NCBI GenBank assembly: GCA_963829505.1
Contig: CAWHIL010000002.1
Location: forward strand, 558,001-622,000
DNA: 64,000 nucleotides
Source: Roseiarcus sp963829505
Lineage (GTDB): Bacteria > Pseudomonadota > Alphaproteobacteria > Rhizobiales > Beijerinckiaceae
Direction: 5' to 3'
The notes beneath the pieces are model-generated. The model did no database searches, was not told the origin of the DNA, and saw only the letters and a program-made list of their open reading frames with translations. Shown in pieces: positions 8,060-16,513 of the stretch. Both the position numbers and the translations under genes were made by a program. The number at the start of each line of letters is the position of its first letter. Positions within the stretch are counted from its first letter, which is position 1.

Positions 8060-8458
8060 ATGCGCCGCTTCGCCCTCGTCCTCGCCCTGCTTGCGGCGTC
8101 GCCCGCGTTCGCCGACGAGGCCGGCCCTTATTCGGGCGACCCCTCGGCCGACGGCGGGAAATGTTGCGCGAGCCTCGCCGAGGTGCGTCAGAACATCGAC
8201 CGGATCGACGCCGCCCTCGTCCGCCTGATGGCGGAGCGGCAGCAATATGTCGGCGAGGCGGGCCGGTTCAAGAAGGACCCGGCGGCGGTCAGCGACCCGA
8301 AGCGGGTGGACGCGGTCGTCGCCAAAGTCCGCGCCGACGCGACGGCGGAAGGGCTCGATCCGGCGGTGGCGGAAGCGACCTTCCGCGCCATGATCGCCGC
8401 CTTCGAGGATTTCGAGCGCGCCGAGTGGACAAGGCGGCAGGCGGCGCCGGCGAAATAG
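8060..8458 (+). CDS. Exported chorismate mutase (AroQ type)
   Basis: 132 aa. Residues 1-18 are a Sec signal peptide (RRFALVLALLAASPAFA then DE). The mature part is a helical AroQ-fold chorismate mutase: LAEVRQNIDRIDAALVRLMA carries the family Arg/Asp pattern of helix 1, then RQQYVGEAGRFKKD, and FRAMIAAFEDFE for the last helix. The cytosolic reaction turns chorismate to prephenate. Exported versions are known, mostly in pathogens, with unclear purpose. The ATG at 8060 has a good CTGGAGG site; a longer frame from 7994 lacks one and would spoil the signal peptide. Confidence 0.8.
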   Translation: MRRFALVLALLAASPAFADEAGPYSGDPSADGGKCCASLAEVRQNIDRIDAALVRLMAERQQYVGEAGRFKKDPAAVSDPKRVDAVVAKVRADATAEGLDPAVAEATFRAMIAAFEDFERAEWTRRQAAPAK

Positions 8459-8542
8459 GGGTTCGGGGCCTGGGCGGGCGGCGGACGGATGCAACCTGAA
8501 ACTGCCTTGGCGGACGCAACTTTGGCGCGCTGGAACCCCCTT

Positions 8543-8637
8543 TCCCTGTTCCGCAAATAAATCTCCCTGTTCCGGCGAATATTCTCCCTGTTCCGCGCAA
8601 AAAATCCGCCTGTTCCGAAAACAAATTCCCCTGTTCC
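8543..8637. repeat. 21-22-bp periodic repeat array (family C, copy 1)
   Basis: Five units carry the core CCTGTTCC, starting at 8545, 8566, 8587, 8609 and 8630. The spacing is 21, 21, 22 and 21 bases. Cores are separated by AT-rich spacers such as CAAATAAAT, GCGAATATT and CGCAAAAAA. The array sits in the convergent gap between the chorismate mutase and the enoyl-CoA hydratase and does not code for a credible protein. A related array is at 26039-26117. Confidence 0.85.
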
Positions 8638-8678
8638 TTCAACGGTAAGGCCCCGCGCGCGGCGGGTTGCACCGGGAC

Positions 8679-9458
8679 TTACGTCTCCGCGCCGAACCGC
8701 CCGCCGCGTCCGGCCCCGGCCACGAACCGCGCCGGCCCCTCCCTCGCCTCGCCGCTGGCGATGGTCGCCGAGCCCCGGGCGACCTCGTTCGCCCACGCGC
8801 CCTCGCCGAGCTCCCATTGCTCGATCGCCGACAGCCGGTCGTTGCGCATCGCCTCCTGCGGGAAACCCGAGAGCGTCCGGGCCAGCGCGACGGCGCGGGC
8901 GAGCGCCCCGCCGTCCGCCGTCACTTCGTTGACCAGGCCGATGCGGAGCGCTTCCTCCGCCCCGACCGGCCGGCCGGTGAGGATCAGCTCCATCGCCCTT
9001 CCGTGGCCGACGATGCGCGGCAGGCGGATCGTGCCGAGGTCGATCAGCGGCACGCCGAAGCGGCGGTTGAAGACGCCGAAGACAGCCGAGCGCGCGGCGA
9101 TGCGCAGGTCGCACCAGAGCGCAAGCTCCGTTCCGCCCGCGACCGCCGGCCCCTCGATCGCCGCGATGACGGGCTTACCGAGCCGGAGGCGCGTCGGCCC
9201 CATCGGCCCAAAGTCGCCGGTCTCCTCGAAGCGTCCGGGCTCACCTGCCGCGAGCGCCTTGAGGTCGGCCCCGGCGCAGAAGGCGCCCCCCGCGCCGGTG
9301 AGGATCGCGACGTCGGCGTTCGGGTCGGCGTCGAAGCGTTTGAAGGCGTCGTAGAGGGCGCGCGCGGTCGCCAGATCGACGGCGTTGCGCGCCTCGGGGC
9401 GCTCGATGGTCACGATCGTAACGCGTCCTTCGTCGCGGACGGAAACGGTCATCGTCAC
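8679..9458 (-). CDS. Enoyl-CoA hydratase/isomerase family protein
   Basis: 259 aa crotonase-fold protein. Typical blocks: VTIVTIERPEARNAVD near the N-terminus, LTGAGGAFCAGADLKALAAG (oxyanion loop), KPVIAAIEGPAVAGGTELALW (second oxyanion block) and RFGVPLIDLGTIRLPRIVGH with ILTGRPVGAEEALRIGLVNE. The second catalytic region carries Asp in PLIDLGTI rather than the usual glutamates, so hydratase activity is not certain. Start: GTG at 9458 lies 7 bases after a GGAGG ribosome site, better placed than the ATG at 9452. It is divergent from the DUF1345 gene. Confidence 0.87.
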   Translation of the reverse strand: MTMTVSVRDEGRVTIVTIERPEARNAVDLATARALYDAFKRFDADPNADVAILTGAGGAFCAGADLKALAAGEPGRFEETGDFGPMGPTRLRLGKPVIAAIEGPAVAGGTELALWCDLRIAARSAVFGVFNRRFGVPLIDLGTIRLPRIVGHGRAMELILTGRPVGAEEALRIGLVNEVTADGGALARAVALARTLSGFPQEAMRNDRLSAIEQWELGEGAWANEVARGSATIASGEAREGPARFVAGAGRGGRFGAET

Positions 9459-9602
9459 GTCAAGGCCTCCCTCGTCTCCTCGCTTGGGGGGCCATTCGTG
9501 CGACGCCTCGCCATGTGAGCGCAAGTGGGTTCCGACGCCTTGCGCTTGACCCTCGCCGCTCAGATCGTGCAAGGCAGGCGCCGTCTCGCGGAACGGCCTC
9601 GC

Positions 9603-10301
9603 ATGTCCAATCCTTCGCCGACGCCCGCCGCCGAAGAGGAGCCGGGCGGATTTCTGGTCACCCTCGCCCACCGGCCCCGTCTCATTGCGGGGGCGGCGAT
9701 CGTCGTTGCGACCTATGTCGTCCTCCTGTTCGCGCCCGTCTTCGAGCGCCAGGCGACACGCCTCGTGATCGCCTGGACCGTCGGCTCGTGGACCTATCTC
9801 GCGCTGATGGTGCACTTCTTCCGCCGCGCCTCGGCCAACCCGCGCATCGACGCAAGGCCCGAGGACGAAAACCAGTGGTTCCTCGTGGCCCTCGGCGTGA
9901 CCGCGTCCTGCATGGCGATGGCCGCGATCGTGTGGGAGCTTGGGCCGGTCAAGAACATGGACGGCCTCGCCAAGGCCGGGCATCTCGCCCTCGTCGTCGC
10001 AAGCCTTCTCAGCGCCTGGACCTACATCCAGGTCATGTTCGCGATCCACTACGCTGGCGTCTATTTCGCCGCGGTCGCGGATGGCGAGCCGGGCGGGCTT
10101 CAGTTCCCCGGCAAGCCCGATCCGGGCTGGACGGAGTTCATCTACCAATCGTTCACCGTCGGCTGCACCTTCGCCAGTTCCGACACCAACGTGCAGTCGA
10201 CCCGGATGCGGCGCGTCTGCGTGATCCAGGGCGTGGTCGACTTCTTCTTCAACACCATCATCCTTGCGCTGGCCATCAACATCGCCGCCGGCTTCTTCTG
10301 A
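9603..10301 (+). CDS. DUF1345 inner-membrane protein
   Basis: 232 aa with about five membrane helices (near residues 27-45, 51-70, 95-115, 125-145 and 205-230). It contains the DUF1345 signature VMFAIHYAGVYF followed by GLQFPGKPDPGWTEFIYQSF and GCTFASSDTNVQS. The conserved acidic/aromatic block PDPGWTEF is typical. The function is unknown. An upstream in-frame extension is possible, but the ATG at 9603 begins the conserved part. hisS follows after 23 bases, so the two are probably co-transcribed. Confidence 0.85.
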   Translation: MSNPSPTPAAEEEPGGFLVTLAHRPRLIAGAAIVVATYVVLLFAPVFERQATRLVIAWTVGSWTYLALMVHFFRRASANPRIDARPEDENQWFLVALGVTASCMAMAAIVWELGPVKNMDGLAKAGHLALVVASLLSAWTYIQVMFAIHYAGVYFAAVADGEPGGLQFPGKPDPGWTEFIYQSFTVGCTFASSDTNVQSTRMRRVCVIQGVVDFFFNTIILALAINIAAGFF

Positions 10302-10324
10302 GGCGCCGCGGACGGATTGGACCC

Positions 10325-11887
10325 ATGACCGAAACCCCAATTCCGAACCGCGTCCGCGCCGTCCTGCCGCGCGGGCTCGTCGACCGCGACGCGGCCGATA
10401 TCGCCGCCGCCGAGGCGATGATGGCGAAGATCCGCGGCGTCTACGCGCTCTACGGCTTCGAGGCGATCGAGACGCCGTTCATCGAGCTGACGGAAGCGCT
10501 CGGCAAGTTCCTGCCCGACCAGGACCGGCCGAACGAGGGCGTCTTCTCGTTCAAGGACGACGACGAGCAATGGCTGAGCCTGCGCTACGATCTCACCGCC
10601 CCGCTCGCCCGCTATTTCGCCGAGAACTACGAGAGGCTGCCGAAGCCCTTCCGCAGCTATCGGGCAGGCTGGGTGTTTCGCAACGAGAAGCCGGGGCCCG
10701 GCCGCTTCCGCCAGTTCATGCAGTTCGACGCCGACACGGTTGGGTCGGCGAGCGTCGCCGCCGACGCTGAGATCTGCATGATGGCCGCCGATGTTCTGGA
10801 GGCGGTCGGCGTCAAGCGCGGCGACTACGTCGTCAAGGTCAACAACCGCAAGGTGCTCGACGGGGTGATGGAGGCGATCGGCCTCGGGGGTCCGGAGAAC
10901 GCCGGGCGGCGGCTCGTCGTCATGCGCGCGATCGACAAGCTCGACCGGCTTGGCCCGTGGGGCGTGCGGGCGCTGCTTGGAGCCGGACGCAAGGACGAGA
11001 GCGGCGACTTCACCAAGGGCGCGGGCCTCGATGAGCGTTCCATCGAGGCGGTCCTCGGCCTCTCGAACGGGGACGTCTATTCCCTCGGCGCCCAGGACGG
11101 GACGCTGACCTTGGGCGACGGCGCGCAGGGCGCCGCCGTACCGGCCGGCGAGAACAGCGTCGAAGCGACGTATCGCGCCGGCGGCGTGGGATGCGAAGGG
11201 CTGAAGGAACTCGCCGAGATTGAGGCGCTCGTCCGCAGCGCGGGCTACGGCCCGGACCGCATTCGCATCGACCCTTCCGTCGTCCGTGGCCTCGAATACT
11301 ACACGGGGCCAGTCTTCGAGGCTGAGTTGACCTTCGAGGTCAAGGACGAGGCGGGGCGGCCGGTGCGCTTCGGCTCGGTCGGCGGCGGGGGGCGTTACGA
11401 CGGGCTCGTCGCAAGGTTCCGTGAGGAGCCCGCGCCCGCCACTGGCTTCTCGATCGGCGTGTCGCGCCTGCTCGCCGCCCTGCGCGCAATCGATAGCCCG
11501 ATCGTCAAGGCCGCCGAAACGGCCGGGCCGGTCGTCGTGCTGGCGCTCGACCGCGACGAACGCGCGATGGCGAGCGTCCAGCGCCTCGTCGCGCGGTTGC
11601 GATCGGCCGGGATCGCGGCGGAACTCTACCTCGGCGCCGGCGGCATGAATGCGCAGCTCAAATACGCCGACAGGCGCCGGGCGCGCGTCGCCGTCATCCA
11701 GGGGTCGAACGAGCGCGACGCGCCGGGGGGCCCGGAGGTGGCCATCCGCGACCTGAAACTCGGCGCGGAGCTGGCGAAGAGCAGCAAGGACCGCGCCGAT
11801 TATCTCGAACTCCGCCAGCGCGCCCAGTTCACCGCGCCCGAGTCAGAGCTTGTCGAGCGGGTGCGCGAGGTGCTGGCGCGAGCGTAA
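10325..11887 (+). CDS. hisS: Histidyl-tRNA synthetase
   Basis: 520 aa class II aminoacyl-tRNA synthetase that charges tRNA-His. Motif 1 region: YALYGFEAIETPFIELTEAL. Motif 2: RSYRAGWVFRNEKPGPGRFR. The histidine-binding segment is VVRGLEYYTGPVFE, and SVGGGGRYDGLVARF with GFSIGVSRLLAAL is motif 3. The last ~90 residues are an anticodon-binding domain. At 520 aa it is longer than the ~420-aa E. coli enzyme but normal for alphaproteobacteria. The ATG at 10325 begins the conserved PRG-containing N-terminus. Confidence 0.96.
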   Translation: MTETPIPNRVRAVLPRGLVDRDAADIAAAEAMMAKIRGVYALYGFEAIETPFIELTEALGKFLPDQDRPNEGVFSFKDDDEQWLSLRYDLTAPLARYFAENYERLPKPFRSYRAGWVFRNEKPGPGRFRQFMQFDADTVGSASVAADAEICMMAADVLEAVGVKRGDYVVKVNNRKVLDGVMEAIGLGGPENAGRRLVVMRAIDKLDRLGPWGVRALLGAGRKDESGDFTKGAGLDERSIEAVLGLSNGDVYSLGAQDGTLTLGDGAQGAAVPAGENSVEATYRAGGVGCEGLKELAEIEALVRSAGYGPDRIRIDPSVVRGLEYYTGPVFEAELTFEVKDEAGRPVRFGSVGGGGRYDGLVARFREEPAPATGFSIGVSRLLAALRAIDSPIVKAAETAGPVVVLALDRDERAMASVQRLVARLRSAGIAAELYLGAGGMNAQLKYADRRRARVAVIQGSNERDAPGGPEVAIRDLKLGAELAKSSKDRADYLELRQRAQFTAPESELVERVREVLARA

Positions 11888-11967
11888 AGGCGACGCCTCT
11901 GGCGCCGTCCCCGCGCAAACGGGCATCCAGAGCCGGATCATCCTTCACTGCCGAGCGGAGCGCCTGA

Positions 11968-12297
11968 ATGAACTGGCTCTATTTCCTGTCCTGGTTCTTC
12001 GGCGGCGCGTTCCTCGCCAACGCAATCCCCCATCTCGTCTCCGGCCTGATGGGCCGCCCATTCCAGAGCCCCTTCGCCAGGCCGCCGGGCGAGGGACTCT
12101 CGTCCTCGACCGTCAACGTCCTTTGGGGCTTCCTCAATCTCGTCGTCGCCTACATCCTCGTCTGCCGCGTCGGCGATTTCGATCTTCGGGACACCGCCGA
12201 CGTCTTGGCGCTCGGGCTCGGCGTCCTCGCGCTGAGCCTGTTTGCGGCGCGCCACTTCGGCCGCTTCAACGGCGGCGCCGCGCAGGAAGAATCGTGA
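11968..12297 (+). CDS. Conserved small inner-membrane protein
   Basis: 109 aa, with three hydrophobic segments (about residues 3-25, 48-66 and 78-95). The block GRPFQSPFARPPG and GLSSSTVNVLWGFLNLVVAY look conserved; I recognise similar proteins in other proteobacteria only as hypotheticals. The tail is short and polar (GGAAQEES). The gene follows hisS by 80 bases and starts with ATG after GGAGCGCCTGA. No function can be given. Confidence 0.7.
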   Translation: MNWLYFLSWFFGGAFLANAIPHLVSGLMGRPFQSPFARPPGEGLSSSTVNVLWGFLNLVVAYILVCRVGDFDLRDTADVLALGLGVLALSLFAARHFGRFNGGAAQEES

Positions 12298-12362
12298 CGA
12301 GAACCTCCGCGCGATCGACGGGAGCCGCCGGCTCACGGGCCGCGCGCGCCTGAACGTCGTCC

Positions 12363-12442
12363 TGTAGCCGCGATCGCTGATCGCGGCAGGCTGTAGCCGC
12401 GATCGCTGATCGCGGCAGACGCGGTCAACGACCGCGTCTACA
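12363..12442. repeat. REP-like palindromes (family B, copy 1)
   Basis: Two tandem copies of TGTAGCCGCGATCGCTGAT plus CGCGGC start at 12363 and 12392. They are followed by an inverted, diverged copy ending CGACCGCGTCTACA. Each unit is itself a palindrome around GATCGC-TGA-GCGATC-type symmetry. The cluster fills the convergent gap between the small membrane gene and the tannase gene, a typical place for REP sequences. Confidence 0.85.
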
Positions 12443-12447
12443 GAGAC

Positions 12448-14142
12448 TTACGGCCGCGCGCAGGCGAACGAATCTGCGCTCTCCAAGTCGCCGCCCGCGT
12501 AGCGCGCGTAAGCCGGCCACGGGCAAAGGGGCCGCGTGCGTGAACTCCATGAGGCCGGGACCTCCTTGTTGGCCGGATCGACTGTCGCGACGATCCTGTC
12601 GGGGGCCTTGCCCTTCTCGACCCAGTCCATCAGCGCCGTCAGCGCGTCGAACCTGTCGAGCGCGACGCCGCCCTCGCAATGGGTCATGCCCGGAACCGCA
12701 AAGAGCCGCACGGAGTCCGCTGCCTTGCCGCCCATGTTGGCGTCGAGCTTCTCCCACCAGGCGATCGTGTCGTCGATCGAGAACACCGGGTCCGCCTGGC
12801 CGTGATAGACGATCATCTTGCGGCCGAGGTCGCGGAATTTCGCGAGCTTCGGGTCGTCGATGTCGGACGGCGTCATGAAGGCCATCGCAAAGTCCGGATA
12901 GTCCGCCGAGGTCGCAAAGATCTTTGGCGCGTCGCGATCGAAGTCGAAGTCGAGTAAGGTCTTCATCAGCGCGTCGTTCGTCCCCTGAGCTGCGGTCGGC
13001 GGGGTGGTGAAGACATATTGCAGCGAGGCCGCGCCCATTGTCGCGAGGATCGGGTAATTGTGCCAGGGCGCGATCGGGCTTTCGACCTTCCACATGCGCC
13101 AGTTTCCCGTGCCGACCCCGCCGTCGACCGGCCAGTCGGCGTAAAGCGGCTTGCCCTTCGTGTCGTGCGGCCCGGCGAAACTCGCTTTCAGGGCTTCGAC
13201 CTTGGCCTTGGGCAGGCAATCGGCGGTCTCGCCTTCGGCGCAGACGAGACTGTCGAACGCAAACGCCTTCTGGCAGGCGGCGAGATTGGCGGTGAGCCCG
13301 TCCTCGACTCCGTCGAGCCGGTCGCAGGCCGCGGTGATCCTGCGCGAGGCGAGGGCCGCGTCCTCCTTCGTGATCGACTTGCGAATGTCGGGGTCGGCCT
13401 TGACGAAGGCCTGTGCGTCCCAGGCGTGCTGGAGCGCGGCGCGCGGCAGGTCGAAGCCGGGGTTTCCGGCGAGGAACCCGTCATATTGTTCTGGCATCCG
13501 CGACGCCGCGACCATGGCGTGCCGGCCGCCGTTCGAGCAGCCGCCATAGTAGGAGAAGTCCGGCGCGCGGCCGTAACTCGCCTTGATGATCGCCTTGGCG
13601 ATCGGCGCAAGCGTGAGATCGGCGCCGTAGCCGTAGTCGCGCCGCGCCTGCGGGTCGAGGCCGAAGGCGACCCCGGCCGCAAGGCCGAGGTCCGCGTTCG
13701 CCGGATCCGCGCCGGGATGGCCGCTGTCGGAGGAGAGGACGGCGAAGCCGCGCGCGAGCGCGGAAACGCCGCCGGAAGCGCGCGTGCCCGAAATATCGCC
13801 GGTGGCGGCCTTCACCTCGCCGTCCGAGCCGCCGTTGCCCTGATGCAGAAAGCGCCCGTTCCATGTCGTCGGCAGCCGCATTTCGAAGCGGATGGCGTAA
13901 TGCTTGCCGTCGGCTCCCGTCCGGTCGCCGACCCGGCCCTTGAGGACGCAGTGCTGGGGGAAGCCCGCGCCGGCCTCCTGCAGGGTCGAGCTTTCGATGA
14001 CGAGGCCCTGGACTGCGAGGGCGCCCTCCGGGATCGGCGCGCAAAAGGCGCCCGCATCCGCCGCGAGGGCCGGCGGCGAGACTGCGAACAGGAGCGCGAG
14101 CGGCGGAAAGAGACCAAGACTGCGCTTTGCACCTGTCCTCAT
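12448..14142 (-). CDS. Tannase/feruloyl esterase family protein, exported
   Basis: 564 aa. A signal peptide covers about residues 1-27 (LGLFPPLALLFAVSPPALA). The family's CS-D-HC catalytic pattern is visible: YYGGCSNGGRHA with adjacent Cys-Ser nucleophile, VYHGQADPVFS with the Asp, and PGMTHCEGG with adjacent His-Cys whose cysteine pairs with the first. This fold includes a calcium-binding lid; DRLDGVEDGL is the likely Ca2+ loop. Such enzymes hydrolyse plant phenolic esters or similar substrates, but the exact one cannot be read here. ATG 14142 follows GGGAGG; the longer frame upstream has no signal. Confidence 0.9.
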   Translation of the reverse strand: MRTGAKRSLGLFPPLALLFAVSPPALAADAGAFCAPIPEGALAVQGLVIESSTLQEAGAGFPQHCVLKGRVGDRTGADGKHYAIRFEMRLPTTWNGRFLHQGNGGSDGEVKAATGDISGTRASGGVSALARGFAVLSSDSGHPGADPANADLGLAAGVAFGLDPQARRDYGYGADLTLAPIAKAIIKASYGRAPDFSYYGGCSNGGRHAMVAASRMPEQYDGFLAGNPGFDLPRAALQHAWDAQAFVKADPDIRKSITKEDAALASRRITAACDRLDGVEDGLTANLAACQKAFAFDSLVCAEGETADCLPKAKVEALKASFAGPHDTKGKPLYADWPVDGGVGTGNWRMWKVESPIAPWHNYPILATMGAASLQYVFTTPPTAAQGTNDALMKTLLDFDFDRDAPKIFATSADYPDFAMAFMTPSDIDDPKLAKFRDLGRKMIVYHGQADPVFSIDDTIAWWEKLDANMGGKAADSVRLFAVPGMTHCEGGVALDRFDALTALMDWVEKGKAPDRIVATVDPANKEVPASWSSRTRPLCPWPAYARYAGGDLESADSFACARP

Positions 14143-14337
14143 GGCGAAACCTCCCTGCGTCACGCGTGCGGTCTCATGTCTTAAGCCAGGAGCCGTGGCG
14201 GCGCGACGCCATCGCCTATGCTTTTCGACCGGATGCTGGCGACGGACGTCGAATGGCGCCATGAATGCCCCTGCTCTGCCGACGCCCGCGAACCCGCCCA
14301 GCGGGGCCCCGAAGGCCGGAGCCGCAAGGAGACCGCA

Positions 14338-14700
14338 ATGGCCGGTGACGATGACGAACGCCTGCGGCTCGAGCGGCTGAAGGCGTCGCTTTCGAAAGTG
14401 CGTAATGACGCGCGCGCGGGGCGCTCGACGCCGAGCGGCGGGACGCAGCCGGCCGGGAGAGGCGACTCCGGGATGTCGCTTGCGATGCGCGCCGGTAGCG
14501 AGTTCATTTCGGCGGTTGTCCTTGGCGCCGCGCTCGGTTGGGGGCTCGATCGACTACTGGGGACCAACCCCGCCTTCCTCATCGCATTCTTCTTTCTCGG
14601 CGTTGCGGCGGGCGTGTGGATGGTGGTCCGCCTCACTTCGCCAAAAGGCGGGGTCGGCGCGCAAGAATTCGCGCTTGTCTCGTTCAAATCCCCCGGATAA
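14338..14700 (+). CDS. atpI: ATP synthase assembly protein AtpI
   Basis: As read, 120 aa: a charged N-terminus (DDDERLRLERLKASLSKV) and two membrane helices around AVVLGAALGWGLDRLLG and AFLIAFFFLGVAAGVWMVV, the AtpI/Fo-I pattern. AtpI helps assemble the c-ring. ATG 14338 follows AAGGAG and starts the atp operon. The end is doubtful: at GAATTC (about 14668-14673) dropping one T would shift into a high-GC3 frame that continues to TAG at 14806, ending WADDDED two bases before the atpB start. That would give about 155 aa. I cannot decide between the two ends. Confidence 0.82.
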   Translation: MAGDDDERLRLERLKASLSKVRNDARAGRSTPSGGTQPAGRGDSGMSLAMRAGSEFISAVVLGAALGWGLDRLLGTNPAFLIAFFFLGVAAGVWMVVRLTSPKGGVGAQEFALVSFKSPG

Positions 14701-14808
14701 AGGGGGGCGGCCCGCGGCTCCGGCGGGCCAGAAGAGCGCGGGGGGCCGTCTGGCGTCGCGCGGAACGGGCGAGCCCTCCGGCTGGGCGGACGACGACGAG
14801 GATTAGAC

Positions 14809-15580
14809 GTGGCGACCGAAGCGGGCCCTACGCTCAACCCGATCGAGCAATTCTCGATTCATCCTGTGGTCCCGATTTCCATCGCGCACGTGGATTTCTC
14901 GCTGACGAATTCCGGCCTCTATATGCTGCTCGCGGTGGCGGTGAGCTGCCTGATCGCGGCGATCGGCGCGCGCGGCGGCTCTGGCGTTCCCGGCCGCATG
15001 CAGTCGCTTGCGGAGATGGCGTATGAGTTCATCGCCGGCATGGTGCGCTCAGCCGCGGGCGAGCACGGTATGCGTTTCTTCCCGCTCGTGTTCTCGATCT
15101 TCTTCTTCATCCTGATCTGCAATCTCGTCGGCCTCCTCCCGTACTCGTTCACCGTTACGAGTTCAGATCGTGATCACCGCGGCGCTCGCGCTGATCGTCT
15201 TCTTCATTGTGGTCATCATCGGCATCACGGAGCATGGGGCGAGCTTTTTCAAGCTCTTCGTTCCTTCGGGCGTTCCGATCTACATTCTGCCGCTGGTCGT
15301 GGCGATCGAGGTGTTCTCCTTCTTCGTTCGCCCCATAAGCCATTCCGTCCGCCTGTTTGCGAATATGCTCGCCGGCCACATCACGCTCAATGTGTTCGGC
15401 GGCTTCGTCGTCATGCTGCTCGGCGCCGGCGCCGCGATGAAGGCCTTTGCAATCTTGCCCTTCGCCATGACGATCGGGCTTTACGCCCTCGAATTGCTCG
15501 TCGCGTTCCTGCAGGCCTACGTGTTCGCCATGCTGACCTGCATGTATCTCAACGACGCGCTTCACCCGGGCGGCCACTGA
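14809..15580 (+). CDS. atpB: ATP synthase Fo subunit a, with frameshift
   Basis: Proton-channel subunit of the inner-membrane ATP synthase. The first frame (GTG 14809, site GAGGA) encodes IEQFSIHPVVPISI to NLVGLLPYSFTVTS and then becomes nonsense. The frame +1 continues with QIVITAALALIVFFIVV, then the essential SVRLFANMLAGHITLN (channel arginine) and ends FAMLTCMYLNDALHPGGH. Removing one T from GAGTTC at 15159-15164 joins the halves seamlessly into 256 aa, the normal length. Because the subunit is needed for function, a sequence error is more likely than a pseudogene. Confidence 0.93.
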
Positions 15581-15631
15581 CCGCCAGTTTTCCCCTTTGA
15601 CGATTTAGACAACGATAAAAGGAGTACCCGC

Positions 15632-15871
15632 ATGGAACCGCATGAACTCGCCCTCGCCGCCAAATATGTCGGCGCTGGCCTTGCCGCGATCGGAACCGGC
15701 GCCGCCGGCATCGGCGTCGGCACGCTGTTCGGCCAGTTCCTCAACGGCGCGCTGCGCAACCCGTCGGCGGTCGACGGCCAGTTCGGCCGCCTGATCTTCG
15801 GCTTCGCGGTGACGGAAGCGCTGGGCATTTTCGCGCTTCTGATCTCGTTCCTGCTGCTCTTCGCCGTCTAA
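15632..15871 (+). CDS. atpE: ATP synthase Fo subunit c
   Basis: 79 aa hairpin of two membrane helices that forms the rotating c-ring. The first helix is glycine-rich (GAGLAAIGTGAAGIGVG), the polar loop is ALRNPSA (about residues 40-46) and the proton-carrying glutamate is E62 in AVTEALGIFALL. No sodium-binding Gln/Glu pattern is evident in helix 1, which suggests proton coupling. Strong site AAGGAG before the ATG. It lies 51 bases after atpB. Confidence 0.97.
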   Translation: MEPHELALAAKYVGAGLAAIGTGAAGIGVGTLFGQFLNGALRNPSAVDGQFGRLIFGFAVTEALGIFALLISFLLLFAV

Positions 15872-15958
15872 GCGGCGGCTGGCCGTTCCGGCCGTCTCAA
15901 GGAAGGCGCCCGGGATGGGCCGCCTTCCCGTCTCCCGTCTCTCCGCAAGGTCCTCTCG

Positions 15959-16501
15959 ATGAGCGAGCCGCAAGCAACGCAAACCGAAGTCGGTCATGAG
16001 GGCGCCAGCCAGTCGAACTTCCCGCCGTTCGACGCGAGCACGTTTCCGGCGCAGATCCTGTGGTTCGCCATCGCGTTCATCTTTCTCTACTGGTTCATGT
16101 CGAAACGCGCCCTGCCGCAGATCGGCAAGGTGATCGACGACCGCAAGGCGCGCATCGCACGCGACCTGGACGACGCGACGGAGAAGCAGCAGCAGGCCGA
16201 TGCCGCTGCGGCGGCGCACGAAAAGACGCTCGCCGAGGCGCGGGCCAACGCCCAGGCGCTCGCCCAGAGCGCCCGCGACGCCGCGGCCGCCGAGGCCGAG
16301 ACCCGGCGCAAGGCGCTTGACGGCGAGCTTGGGGCGAAAATCGCCGAAGCGGAGAAGCAGATCGCAGCCACCCGCGCCCGCGCCATGACGAGCGTCGCCG
16401 ACATCGCGCGCGACGCGGCGAGCGCGATCGTCGAGCGGCTTGGCGGGCGCGCCGCGGACCCCGCGGCGGTCAAGGCCGCGGTCGATCAGGCCGGCTCGTA
16501 G
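15959..16501 (+). CDS. atpF': ATP synthase Fo subunit b'
   Basis: 180 aa peripheral-stalk subunit. One membrane helix (FPAQILWFAIAFIFLYWFM, about residues 28-48) is followed by a long alanine/charged coiled coil. The FPAQ-x-x-W start of the helix and the ALPQIGKVIDDRKARIARDL segment fit b'. Alphaproteobacteria and phototrophs have one b and one b' instead of two identical b chains, and here both genes are adjacent. ATG 15959 follows AAGGTCCTCTCG. Confidence 0.93.
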   Translation: MSEPQATQTEVGHEGASQSNFPPFDASTFPAQILWFAIAFIFLYWFMSKRALPQIGKVIDDRKARIARDLDDATEKQQQADAAAAAHEKTLAEARANAQALAQSARDAAAAEAETRRKALDGELGAKIAEAEKQIAATRARAMTSVADIARDAASAIVERLGGRAADPAAVKAAVDQAGS

Positions 16502-16513
16502 GAGGGGCCAGGA

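Noticed and set aside
8188..8672. Minus-strand repeat protein encoded by the 21-22-bp array
   Set aside because: The repeats are not multiples of three throughout, there is no ribosome site, and the frame overlaps the chorismate mutase gene.
12363..12442. CRISPR array or tandem gene regulatory array
   Set aside because: Only two direct units plus an inverted one, no unique spacers and no cas genes; it fits a REP-like cluster.
15159..15164. Programmed ribosomal frameshifting in atpB, urtA or kdpB
   Set aside because: No slippery heptamer or stimulatory structure was seen, three unrelated genes share the same GANTTC context, and such shifting is not known for these families.
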